Below are positions 31,635 through 40,171 of a DNA stretch of 64,000 bases, one piece after another (the first letter of the stretch is position 1; each line of letters opens with the position of its first letter). A program made the position numbers and the translations under genes. The DNA is taken from assembly GCA_964653485.1 (NCBI GenBank), contig CAZZFF010000004.1, positions 1-64,000 on the forward strand. Direction: 5' to 3'. The DNA comes from CAVQND01 sp964653485 (GTDB lineage: Bacteria > Verrucomicrobiota > Verrucomicrobiia > Limisphaerales > UBA8199). The notes under the pieces are model-generated. The model was not told the DNA's origin. It saw only the letters and a list, made by a program, of their open reading frames with translations, and searched no databases.

Positions 31635-33173
31635 TCATTGCACCTGGGAGCTCTTGACGGGGCGGGGGACGCTGGCGTTGCGGGCGCGACCGTCGGCCCA
31701 GGAGCGCAGGCAACCGATCTGCTCGGCCATGGTCCTGGCCAGGGGCACCGTTTGGGCCAGGGCGGTCAGGACGTGGGCGGTGGTCAGTTGCTCTCCGGCG
31801 TAGAAGGCGTCGTAGAGGGCGCTATTGATGGCCTCTTCGATTTCGGCGCCGCTGAAGTCGCGGCTGGCCTGGGCGAGGGCCTCGAGGTCGAAGGCGGCGG
31901 GGTCGCGCCCGCGTTTTTGCAGGTGGATGGGGAAGACCTCCATGCGCTCCTCCAAGGCGGGCAAATCGACGAAGAAGATTTCGTCCAGGCGCCCCTTGCG
32001 GAGCAGTTCTGGGGGGAGCTGGGAGATGTCGTTGGCGGTGGCGGCGACGAAGACGGGGGCTTGCTTTTCGGAGAGCCAGGTCAGAAAGGTCCCGAAGACG
32101 CGGGCGGTGGTGCCGCTGTCACTGGCGCCCGAACTTTGGGAGCCTGCGAAGGCCTTATCGATCTCGTCGACCCAGAGGATGGCGGGGGCGACCGACTCGG
32201 CGACGGAGATGGCGCGGCGGACATTTTCTTCCGAGGAGCCGATGAAGCTGTTGAACATGCGGCCCATGTCGAAGCGGAGGAGGGGCAATTGCCATTGGGT
32301 GGAGATGGCTTTGGCGCAGAGACTCTTGCCGCAGCCCTGGACGCCGAGCAGAAGCACGCCTTTGGGGGCGGGCAGGCCGAAGGCCCGAGCTTCGGGGGAG
32401 AAGGCAAGGGCTCGTTTGTTCAACCAGTCCTTGAGGACCGCCAGGCCGCCCACCTCGGCGAAACCCTGGCTCGTTGCGTAGTATTCGAGGAGGCCGCTCT
32501 TGCGGATGATCTGTTGTTTCTCGGCGAACACCTCGTTGATGTGCTCGCCGCCGAGGCGTCCGTCTTTGACGATGATCTTGGCGAAAACGTTTTCGGCCTC
32601 GCCCAAGGTCAGACCCAGGGCGGCCTGCAGAAGGCGCTCGCGCCCGACAGGGTCGAGGACGATGCTCACCTGCTTGAACTCCTTGAGGTCCTCGATGATT
32701 TTGTCCAGCAGCTCGGCGAGGTCTTCCGGACCGGGCAGCGGGAAGTTCAGGACGGTGATTTCTTTTTCCAGTTCCGTTGGGATTTCCATCAGGGGCGAGA
32801 TCAGGATGACGGTCTTGAAGCTGTTCTTGAGATGGAGCGCGATTTCCTTGAGCTTGCGGATGACGGCGAAGTTGGTTTTGGTCAGGAATGGGTGAAGGTC
32901 CTTGAAGATGAAGATGGCGGGTTCGACCTGCTCGATGACCTGGTCGAGAGCGGCGATGGGGTCTTTGGTGGCGGCGTTGCGCACTTTCTGGGCCTGGATG
33001 GAGGTCCCGGCGGGAACGATGCCGGTGCTGTAGCTCCACTCGAAGGCTTTTTTTTGGCGTTTCCGGGCTATCTCGACCACCAGGCCCTGCACCCTCATTT
33101 CCTCACTGCTGATGAGATAGAGGATCGGGTAGCGCGCCCGGATGAGGGTTTCCAATTCGCCTTGAAAGCTCAT
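31635..33173 (-). CDS. Ycf46-like AAA+ ATPase
   Basis: 512 residues from the ATG at 33173. The N-terminal ~210 residues are the helical part seen in Ycf46/AAA_46-type proteins (YPILYLISSEEMRVQGLVVE). The AAA core follows: Walker A GVQGCGKS with Lys283, Walker B ILWVDEID, sensor region FVAATANDISQLPPELLRKG and an Arg finger-like RLDE. Such ATPases are soluble and uncharacterised; cyanobacterial/plastid Ycf46 is the named relative. Its start overlaps the stop of the 75-residue gene (ATGA), which follows an ECF sigma factor gene. Confidence 0.85.
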   Translation of the reverse strand: MSFQGELETLIRARYPILYLISSEEMRVQGLVVEIARKRQKKAFEWSYSTGIVPAGTSIQAQKVRNAATKDPIAALDQVIEQVEPAIFIFKDLHPFLTKTNFAVIRKLKEIALHLKNSFKTVILISPLMEIPTELEKEITVLNFPLPGPEDLAELLDKIIEDLKEFKQVSIVLDPVGRERLLQAALGLTLGEAENVFAKIIVKDGRLGGEHINEVFAEKQQIIRKSGLLEYYATSQGFAEVGGLAVLKDWLNKRALAFSPEARAFGLPAPKGVLLLGVQGCGKSLCAKAISTQWQLPLLRFDMGRMFNSFIGSSEENVRRAISVAESVAPAILWVDEIDKAFAGSQSSGASDSGTTARVFGTFLTWLSEKQAPVFVAATANDISQLPPELLRKGRLDEIFFVDLPALEERMEVFPIHLQKRGRDPAAFDLEALAQASRDFSGAEIEEAINSALYDAFYAGEQLTTAHVLTALAQTVPLARTMAEQIGCLRSWADGRARNASVPRPVKSSQVQ

Positions 33174-33397
33174 GGTCGGCCGAAGAGCCGGCGCCACCAG
33201 GAGGGCCGCGCCGCAGGCAACTGGGCCAGGGATTCCCGCAGGCGCCGCCCGATGCCGGGCGGGACGGGGGTGTGCAGCGCGTCATGCCGCAACATCTCTT
33301 CCGGGCTGGCAAACTCCAACGGCGCCGATTGCCGGTGCTGTTGTTCTTGGGCGGCTTGTTGCTGCTCCTGGGAACTGAACTGTATCTGGCGTTTCAT
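33170..33397 (-). CDS. 75-residue soluble protein of the sigma/AAA operon
   Basis: 75 residues, Gln-rich at the start (SSQEQQQAAQEQQHRQS), ending in a basic, aromatic tail (RPSWWRRLFGRP). No Cys/His zinc-finger motif and no membrane helix, so it is not a usual anti-sigma factor. It lies 3 bases downstream of the sigma gene and overlaps the ATPase gene by ATGA. A short adaptor between sigma and ATPase is a possible role; nothing in the sequence proves it. Confidence 0.5.
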   Translation of the reverse strand: MKRQIQFSSQEQQQAAQEQQHRQSAPLEFASPEEMLRHDALHTPVPPGIGRRLRESLAQLPAARPSWWRRLFGRP

Positions 33398-33400
33398 AGG

Positions 33401-34060
33401 TCAAGCGCTTTTCGCGAACAGGACGGCAAAGGCCTTGCGGGCGCGATGCAACTTGCCGCGGACGGCATCGGGCGTTTGGTCAGTCAGCGCGCCGACCTGG
33501 TCGTAGCTCAATTGCTCGTCGGCCACGAGCAGGAGCAGGAGCCGATATTCAGCGGGCAACCTGTCGAGAGCCTCTTGGATGCGCTGGCCGAGCTCTTTGG
33601 TCTCAAGCACGCGCAAGGGCGAATCTGTCCCGGCTGCCGCCGTCTCCCAGAGGGCGTCATCGGCGTTGGTGAAAATGTGACGGTCGTGCCACGCCGCCTG
33701 AAGGTTGCGGCAGTGGTTGATGGCAATTCGGTAGAGCCAGGTCCGCCAAGTGGATTCGCCGCGGAACTGGTCCATTTTGCGAAAGGCCTTCATGAACACG
33801 TCGTGGGTCGCATCCTCGGCCTTTTGCGGATCGCCCAGCAGCCGCAACGCGAGGTAAAAGATCGCCCGGCTGTGCTCTTTGTAAACCTCCGCAAACTCGG
33901 AGTCCTCCAGGCCGTCCGCAGGCTCGCCCTGCGAGGGGTCCGAGCAAGCGGCATGGCCGGGCGCGACTGACGCCGGGCGGGACCTGGGTGCGCTCATCGC
34001 GCCGTCCGCCTCGTTTGCGCGCTCATATTCTGCCGGCGGTTTGCTCACGAGTATGCTCAC
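33401..34060 (-). CDS. ECF-type RNA polymerase sigma-70 factor
   Basis: 219 residues from a GTG at 34060. An ATG at 33997 is an alternative, since the first ~50 residues look disordered. Region 2: EHSRAIFYLALRLLGDPQ...AEDATHDVFMKAFRKM ending FRGESTWRTWLYRIAINHCRN. Region 4: DRLPAEYRLLLLLVADEQLSYDQVGALTDQTPDAVRGKLHRAR. Both are clear SigE-type ECF landmarks, and no C-terminal extension is seen. It heads an operon with a 75-residue protein and a Ycf46-like ATPase. Confidence 0.9.
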   Translation of the reverse strand: MSILVSKPPAEYERANEADGAMSAPRSRPASVAPGHAACSDPSQGEPADGLEDSEFAEVYKEHSRAIFYLALRLLGDPQKAEDATHDVFMKAFRKMDQFRGESTWRTWLYRIAINHCRNLQAAWHDRHIFTNADDALWETAAAGTDSPLRVLETKELGQRIQEALDRLPAEYRLLLLLVADEQLSYDQVGALTDQTPDAVRGKLHRARKAFAVLFAKSA

Positions 34061-34114
34061 CGGGGATTAGACAATGGCGGGGGGCGTTTGTCACGCGGGA
34101 ACAGGGCGCGGGGC

Positions 34115-34138
34115 GAAATCCGAAATCCGAAATCCGAA
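34115..34138. repeat. heptanucleotide tandem repeat GAAATCC, locus 2
   Basis: About three 7-base units (CGAAATC CGAAATC CGAAATC) ending CCGAAGTG. It lies in the divergent spacer between the ECF sigma gene and the GH127 gene, so it is in non-coding DNA. Confidence 0.8.
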
Positions 34139-34209
34139 GTGGGGAGGCCAGGCCGAGATGGTTCATTCGCGCTGGTCTTTCGGACCGACGGGCTTCATGC
34201 TGCGGCCGC

Positions 34210-36174
34210 GTGAAAGACATAGAAAGGTCCGTCATCTCGTTCCGTTTCATTTCTTGTTTGCTCTTGCAGATCGGGATGGCCTTTTTGGCAGCGGCCGCGG
34301 AGCCGCTGGAAGGCGTTTCGTTTAGCGAGATCACATTCTCCGATACATTCTGGGCGCCCCGGATCGAGACCAATCGGGTCGTCACGATCCCGCATCTGCT
34401 GCGCGAGCTGGAAAAGCAGGGCTCGCTGGGTGGATTCCGGGTGTTGGCGGGAGACAAATCCGAGGTTTATCACGGCTACATGTGGGGCGACTCGGATGTC
34501 TATAAGACCGTCGAGGGGATGGCCGCCACGCTCAGGCTGCACTCGGACGCCGGGTTGGCGCGGCAGATGGAGCAGACCGTGGGCGGCATCGCGGCCGCCC
34601 AGGCCGCGGATGGCTACGTGTTCCCCCACCTGCAGATCAGCGAGCCGGGGTACCGGCACTTCGCGGAAGAAACCAGCCGGACTTGCGAGTCCTACAGCAT
34701 CGGCCACTTGATCGAGTCGGCGGTGGAGCACTATCGCTTGACGGGGCGGAGCAATTACCTCGATGTCGCATGCAGAGCCGCGGACCTGGTGCGCCGCACC
34801 CGCTCGACCGGGGAGTTGCTGCGCGTTTCGGGACATCCTGAAGTCGAGTTGGCCCTGGTCAAGCTCTACCAGGCCACCGGGCAAACGACCTGGCTCGACC
34901 TGGCGGCCGCGCTCGTCCGGGGCGCCCGGCAAGTCACGACCCTCTGGTCCGATGGCCATCCGCCGCTGGAGGGGGACGAAGCCCGAGGGCACGCGGTGGC
35001 GATGCTCTACCTCGCCTCGGCCGCCAGCGACGTGGCACGGCTCAAGGGCGACGCGGCGCTGGCCGCACTGATGAGCCGCAGATGGACCAACATCGTGGGC
35101 AGGAAGCTCTACCTTACGGGCGGCCTCGGTCACAGCAGGCACACCGAAGGCTTCGCTCCGGATTATGATCTGCCCAACGATATTGCCTACTGCGAGACCT
35201 GCGCGGCCATCGCCAACGTGTTCTGGCAGCATCGCCTGTTCCTGGCCGATGGGGACTCCGCTTACGTGGACGTGCTGGAACGGTCCCTTTACAACAACGT
35301 CCTGGCCGGGGTGGCCATTCAAGGCGACCGCTTCTTTTACGTGAACCCTCTCGCCACGGACGGCCAATCCAAGTTCAATCAAGGGGTGGCGGAGCGGTTC
35401 GTGTGGACGGGGTGCCCGTGTTGCCCGGTCAACCTGGTGCGTTTCATTCCACAGGTCGGCGGCTATTTTTACGCCGCGCGAGGTGAGGATGTTTTCTTGA
35501 ACCTCTTTGCGGCCAGCCAGGCGCGCATTCGCTTGCAACGCGGGGAGCTTGTGCTGCGGCAGGACACCCGGTATCCGTGGGCCGGGAGAATACGGGTCGA
35601 GATACTGGAAGCGCCGGAGGAGCCGGTTACGGTTCATCTTCGCATTCCGGGCTGGGCGAAAGGCCGCCCCCTGCCCACTGATCTCTATCGATATGCCGAG
35701 GCGACCGCCGAGCCGGTTGCGCTACGGCTCAATCGCCAGCCCTTGGTTGTGACCGAGGAGAGGGGCTACGCCGTCGTGCGGCGCGCGTGGCGCCCGGGCG
35801 ATAGCCTTGAGTTGGACCTGCCCATGCCCATCCGCCGCGTGCTGGCCCATCAAAATGTGAAGGACGACGCCGGCTGCGTTGCCATCGAGCGCGGCCCCCT
35901 GGTTTATTGCGTGGAGGGGGCCGACCACTCCGGGCAGGTGCGGAACCTGATCCTGCCGGATGCGGCCGAACTGAGGCCCACGGAAGGGTCGAAGCTGCTC
36001 GGGGTTGCCGTGACGGTCGAGGCGGCGGGCCAGCGGGTTGTCGAAGGAAATCACAGCCGGCTGGAGCCGGCAACACTGAGGCTCATCCCTTATTACGCCT
36101 GGAACCACCGCGGCCCCGGACCAATGACAGTCTGGATGCCCCGCGCGGCATTGCCCCACGGCACCCCGAAGTGA
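34210..36174 (+). CDS. secreted GH127 (DUF1680) beta-L-arabinofuranosidase
   Basis: 654 residues from the GTG at 34210; the start is uncertain. A signal peptide is visible (ISFRFISCLLLQIGMAFLAAAA). The GH127 zinc site is complete: Glu329 and Cys331 in YCETCAAI, and Cys402, Cys404, Cys405 in GCPCCPVN. In the known enzyme HypBA1 the corresponding Glu338, Cys340, Cys417 and Cys418 bind zinc, with Cys417 as nucleophile. FAPDYDLPNDIAYC and YLTGGLGHSRHTEGF are further conserved. It likely releases beta-L-arabinofuranose from plant glycoproteins or arabinan. Confidence 0.88.
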   Translation: MKDIERSVISFRFISCLLLQIGMAFLAAAAEPLEGVSFSEITFSDTFWAPRIETNRVVTIPHLLRELEKQGSLGGFRVLAGDKSEVYHGYMWGDSDVYKTVEGMAATLRLHSDAGLARQMEQTVGGIAAAQAADGYVFPHLQISEPGYRHFAEETSRTCESYSIGHLIESAVEHYRLTGRSNYLDVACRAADLVRRTRSTGELLRVSGHPEVELALVKLYQATGQTTWLDLAAALVRGARQVTTLWSDGHPPLEGDEARGHAVAMLYLASAASDVARLKGDAALAALMSRRWTNIVGRKLYLTGGLGHSRHTEGFAPDYDLPNDIAYCETCAAIANVFWQHRLFLADGDSAYVDVLERSLYNNVLAGVAIQGDRFFYVNPLATDGQSKFNQGVAERFVWTGCPCCPVNLVRFIPQVGGYFYAARGEDVFLNLFAASQARIRLQRGELVLRQDTRYPWAGRIRVEILEAPEEPVTVHLRIPGWAKGRPLPTDLYRYAEATAEPVALRLNRQPLVVTEERGYAVVRRAWRPGDSLELDLPMPIRRVLAHQNVKDDAGCVAIERGPLVYCVEGADHSGQVRNLILPDAAELRPTEGSKLLGVAVTVEAAGQRVVEGNHSRLEPATLRLIPYYAWNHRGPGPMTVWMPRAALPHGTPK

Positions 36175-36296
36175 AAAAAGAGGGTTGACTCGCCGCCGGA
36201 AGCGGCTCAGTTAGTAGATATATGGCCGTGACAAGTCCGGAGCCTGCGGGAGGCAGGCCTGGAGAATGAAAATGTCCGAATCGCCAAACGTGTTTT

Positions 36297-39200
36297 ATGA
36301 ACCTGCGCGCGCATCTCAAACTGATGAAACCCCGAATGCTCCTTCACCAACGGACGACTGCAATGGTTGTCCTGGGGACGCTCCTGGCGATGCAGGGCGG
36401 GGCCTCGGCGGCCGGCCCGGGTGACGCTCCTCTGCTGTTGCGCGACCCCTCGGTGAGCCGCAGCCAGATCGTGTTCCAGTTTGCGGGGAGCTTGTGGCTC
36501 GTCAGCCGCCAGGGAGGCGACGCGCGACGCCTGACCACCGGGGGCCACGAGCGGCATCCGATTTTCTCTCCGGACGACTCGTGGGTGGCATTCACCGGGG
36601 AGTACGACGGCAACCCGGATGTTTATTTGGTGCCGGCGACGGGCGGGGTGCCCCGGCGCCTGACGTATCATCCCGGCTCGGACAACGTCCTGGGCTGGAC
36701 GCCCGACGGCAAGCAGGTGCTCTTCCGGTCCGACCGGGCGAGTTTCACTGGCGGGGCGCCGCGGCTCTTCACCATGGCAATCGACGGCGTGTTTCCCGCC
36801 GAAGTCCCGCTGCCGCGCGCCGCCGAGGGGTCCTTTTCGGCGGATGGCTCGCATTTAGCTTATGTGCCCAACGTGCAGTGGCAGCGCGCGTGGAAGCGTT
36901 ACCGGGGCGGACAAACGCGCTCGATCTGGATAGCGAACCTTGGGGACTCGAGCATCGAGGCGAAAATTCCGCGGGACAACTCGAACGACTTCAACCCGAT
37001 GTGGGTCGGCAACACCATCTACTTTCTCTCCGACCGCAACGGCCCGGTGACGCTTTTTGCCTTCGACACCAGGTCCAAAGAGGTCACGCAGGTCGTCCCC
37101 AACGACGGCCTGGACATCAAGTCGGCCTCGGCCGGGCCTGGAGCCATCGTTTACGAACAGTTCGGTTCGCTGCACTTGCTCGATCTCAGCTCCGGGCAGA
37201 ACCAAGCCCTCGACATCCGCGTCGCGGGCGATCTGCCGGAGGTGAGACCTCACTTCCGCAAGATAGAGCCGAAGCAAATCCAATCGGCCGCTCTCTCCCC
37301 GACCGGCGCCAGGGCCGTGTTCGGCGCGCGCAGCGAGATTTTCACCGTGCCGGCCGAAAAGGGGGACATCCGCAACCTGACCCAAACTCCGGCCGTGGTC
37401 GAGCGAGACCCGGCCTGGTCGCCCGATGGCAAGTCAATCGCCTACCTGTCGGACGAGTCGGGGGAGTACGCCCTCCACATCCGCGATCAGAGCGGGTCGG
37501 GCGAAGCGCGGAAAATCGCGCTGGGCCAGCCGCCGACGTTTTATTACTCGCCGACGTGGTCCCCGGATTCAAAGAAGATCGCCTACACGGATAAGCGGCT
37601 CAACGTGTGGTATTTGGACCTGGACAAGAAGACGCCCACGCCCGAGCGCGTGGATGCCGACACCTACGCCGGGCCCTTCACGCTGCTGGGTCCGGTCTGG
37701 TCGCCGGATAGCCGTTGGCTGGCGTACACCAAGCAACTGCGGAATCACCTGCACGCGGTATTTGTCTATTCGCTGGAGCAAGGCCGGAGCCGCCAACTCA
37801 CCGACGGAATGAGCGACGCGCTATTCGCCGCCTTCGACAGGGAGGGCAAGTATCTCTACTTCACCGCGAGCACGGATACCGGGTTGAACACCGGCTGGCT
37901 GGACATGTCCAGCTTGAGCCGCCCGGTCACCCGCAGCGTGTACGTGGCAGTGCTCAGGAAGGACATTCCTTCGCCCCTCGCGCCGGAGAGCGACGAGGAG
38001 AAAGCGCCCGAAGGCGACACGGCCAAGAAAGCGGAGTCCGCAGACGCAGCGAAGAGCAAAGACAAAGAGCCACCGCCCGCCAGGGTGAGCATCGACTTCG
38101 ACGGCATCGGCCAGCGCATCCTGGCCCTGCCCATCCCGGCCCGCAATTACGAGGCGCTGACCGCCGGCAAGACCGGCGTGGTGTTCGTGGTGGAAGGGCC
38201 GGCGGTGGACTTGCCCCAGAGAGACGAAGAAGGGCCGGCGCTCATGGTTCACAAGTTCGATCTCAAGACGCGCAAGACCGAGAAGATACTCGATGATGTG
38301 AACGCCTTCGAGTTGTCCTTCAACGGGGAGAAGATGCTCTTCCGCCGCAAGGACCAGTGGACGGTAGCCCCCGCCGAGAAGCCGTCTGAAGGCCCTGCAA
38401 AGCCCGGAGAGGGAGGGCCGCTCAAGCTCGACTCGATGGAGGCGTATATCGATCCGCGCGCGGAGTGGAAACACATCTATTACCAGGCATGGCGCGACGA
38501 ACGGGATTTCCTCTACGACCCGGGCTTGCACGGCCTGGATTTGGAAGCCGTCAGGAAACGCTACGAGCCGTATTTGGAGAACCTCTCCAGCCGCGATGAC
38601 TTGAATTACCTGTTCGAGGAAATGCTCGGGGAGATCACCATCGGCCACATGTTCGTGGGCGGCGGCGACAGGCCGGAGCCTAAGCGGGTCAAAGGAGGGC
38701 TGCTCGGGGCCGATTACGTTGTCGAAAATGGCCGGTACCGGTTCGCCCGGGTTTACAATGGGGAGAACTGGAACCCGAAGCTGCGCGCTCCTTTAACGCA
38801 GCCCGGAGTCAACGTGACGGCGGGCGAATACCTGCTGGCGGTCAACGGCCGAAACCTAACTGCCCAAGACAATCTCTATCGGCATTTCGAGGAGACGGCG
38901 GGCAAGGCCGTCGTGCTGAGGGTGGGCCCCGACCCCGCGGGAGCCGGGGCGCGCGATGTGACGGTGGTGCCCGTGGAGGACGAGTTCGCGTTGCGCAACC
39001 TGGCCTGGATCGAAGGCAACCGCAGGAAGGTGGATGAACTGACGGGCGGGCGTGTGGCCTACGTGTACCTGCCCGATACCTACGCCGGCGGCTACGGCAA
39101 TTTCAACCGTTACTACTTTGCCCAGGTCGGCAAGGACGCGGTGGTGATCGACGAGCGGTTCAACGGCGGAGGCGACATCGCGGATTATATCATCGATTAT

Positions 39201-39656
39201 CTGCGCCGGCCGCTCTTGAGTTATTGGACCTTGCGCGAAGGGCAGGACATCACATCGCCCATCGAGGCCATCTTCGGTCCCAAGGTGATGATCATCAACG
39301 AAATGGCCGGTTCGGGCGGCGATATGCTTCCCTGGATGTTCCGACAGACGGGCCTCGGCCCGCTGGTGGGTAAAAGGACCTGGGGAGGACTGGTCGGACA
39401 CTACACCAACCCCGACGACCTGCTGGACGGGGGCTTTGTAGGCACGCCGGACCTGGCCTTTTATACTCCCCATGCCACATGGGAGATCGAAAATCACGGC
39501 GTCCCGCCGGACGTCGAGGTGGAAGACGACCCGAAACTCGCCCGCCAAGGGCATGACGCGCAATTGGAGAGGGCCGTCGAGGTGGTGATGGACTCGCTCA
39601 AGAAGAACCCGCCGCCAACCCCCCAGCGGCCTCCCTATCCCAATTACCATAAGTGA
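36297..39656 (+). CDS. tricorn-type S41 protease
   Basis: 1119 residues with a signal peptide (AMVVLGTLLAMQGGASAA). The N-terminal half has two WD40/TolB-like propeller stretches, with repeats such as HPIFSPDDSWVAFTGEYDGN and DPAWSPDGKSIAYLSDESG. A PDZ domain follows near 820-900. The S41 core has His784 in GEITIGHMF and the nucleophile Ser1006 in NEMAGSGGD, with DERFNGGGDIADYIIDYL between. Tricorn homologues trim peptides; this one is exported, probably to the periplasm. Length is normal for tricorn. Confidence 0.9.
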   Translation: MNLRAHLKLMKPRMLLHQRTTAMVVLGTLLAMQGGASAAGPGDAPLLLRDPSVSRSQIVFQFAGSLWLVSRQGGDARRLTTGGHERHPIFSPDDSWVAFTGEYDGNPDVYLVPATGGVPRRLTYHPGSDNVLGWTPDGKQVLFRSDRASFTGGAPRLFTMAIDGVFPAEVPLPRAAEGSFSADGSHLAYVPNVQWQRAWKRYRGGQTRSIWIANLGDSSIEAKIPRDNSNDFNPMWVGNTIYFLSDRNGPVTLFAFDTRSKEVTQVVPNDGLDIKSASAGPGAIVYEQFGSLHLLDLSSGQNQALDIRVAGDLPEVRPHFRKIEPKQIQSAALSPTGARAVFGARSEIFTVPAEKGDIRNLTQTPAVVERDPAWSPDGKSIAYLSDESGEYALHIRDQSGSGEARKIALGQPPTFYYSPTWSPDSKKIAYTDKRLNVWYLDLDKKTPTPERVDADTYAGPFTLLGPVWSPDSRWLAYTKQLRNHLHAVFVYSLEQGRSRQLTDGMSDALFAAFDREGKYLYFTASTDTGLNTGWLDMSSLSRPVTRSVYVAVLRKDIPSPLAPESDEEKAPEGDTAKKAESADAAKSKDKEPPPARVSIDFDGIGQRILALPIPARNYEALTAGKTGVVFVVEGPAVDLPQRDEEGPALMVHKFDLKTRKTEKILDDVNAFELSFNGEKMLFRRKDQWTVAPAEKPSEGPAKPGEGGPLKLDSMEAYIDPRAEWKHIYYQAWRDERDFLYDPGLHGLDLEAVRKRYEPYLENLSSRDDLNYLFEEMLGEITIGHMFVGGGDRPEPKRVKGGLLGADYVVENGRYRFARVYNGENWNPKLRAPLTQPGVNVTAGEYLLAVNGRNLTAQDNLYRHFEETAGKAVVLRVGPDPAGAGARDVTVVPVEDEFALRNLAWIEGNRRKVDELTGGRVAYVYLPDTYAGGYGNFNRYYFAQVGKDAVVIDERFNGGGDIADYIIDYLRRPLLSYWTLREGQDITSPIEAIFGPKVMIINEMAGSGGDMLPWMFRQTGLGPLVGKRTWGGLVGHYTNPDDLLDGGFVGTPDLAFYTPHATWEIENHGVPPDVEVEDDPKLARQGHDAQLERAVEVVMDSLKKNPPPTPQRPPYPNYHK

Positions 39657-39740
39657 GAGCCCGGATGCCGCAGGTCGGAAGGGGAGCGAGAGGTGCGGGA
39701 CAGCCCATACGCGTCGGGTTAAGATAAAGCCTCCACGCCC
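39657..39740. other. spacer before the REP inverted repeat
   Basis: Short stretch after the tricorn gene; no terminator hairpin with a T-run was seen. Confidence 0.4.
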
Positions 39741-39976
39741 CAACCCCAAAGGGGTTGTGTAGCAAAGCCCAGGGTTGGACCGAAGGGACAACCCTGGGTA
39801 ACGGCGCCGATGCGCCTCAACCCCAACGGGGTTGTGGCCCGGCGGACGGAAGACCGGTTGCATTCGTTGCCCGCAGGCCTCAACCCCGTTGGGGTTAAGG
39901 GCCCTTCCATCACCGTTACCCAGGGTTGTCCCTCCGGTCCAACCCTGGGCTTTGTTACACAACCGCGTTGCGGTTG
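39741..39976. repeat. REP-type inverted repeat pair flanking a small loop
   Basis: The left arm (39741-39804) and right arm (39913-39976) are near-perfect reverse complements; both carry AAAGCCCAGGGTTGGACC and ACAACCCTGGGTAACGG. The ~108-base spacer contains two further short palindromes based on CAACCCC(A/G)..GGGGTT, at about 39819-39834 and 39881-39896. This is the layout of paired REP palindromes (BIME-like). A decayed RAYT transposase follows immediately downstream. Confidence 0.85.
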
Positions 39977-40041
39977 AGAGGCTGCGAACACCACTTTGGG
40001 CTGGAAATCCCCCCCCCACACTTTTGGACAGCCTGGCATCC

Positions 40042-40150
40042 ACGCCACATTCCCAATCCGCGGTTTACATCCACCTCGTTTTCTCCACCTGGTGGGCGGC
40101 GTCGAGGACCATGTCCATATCCTCGCGCGGTTTGGACCTACGATCATGCA
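40042..40150 (+). pseudogene. decayed REP-associated tyrosine transposase (RAYT)
   Basis: Sequence from 40042 reads T-PHSQSAVYIHLVFST, the start of RAYT/TnpA_REP proteins with ATG changed to ACG. It then jumps into a second frame reading VGGVEDHVHILARFGPTI, the HUH motif region (HVH) that normally lies well downstream. The middle part and everything after, including the catalytic Tyr, are missing. It is clearly inactive. It sits just past the paired REP repeat that such enzymes mobilise. Confidence 0.8.
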
Positions 40151-40171
40151 GGCGCCGTGCAAGGGGGCGGG

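Noticed and set aside
31497..33506. 669-codon plus-strand frame
   Set aside because: Antisense to the Ycf46-like ATPase and sigma gene.
34195..35637. 480-codon minus-strand frame
   Set aside because: Antisense to the GH127 gene, whose catalytic residues are clear.
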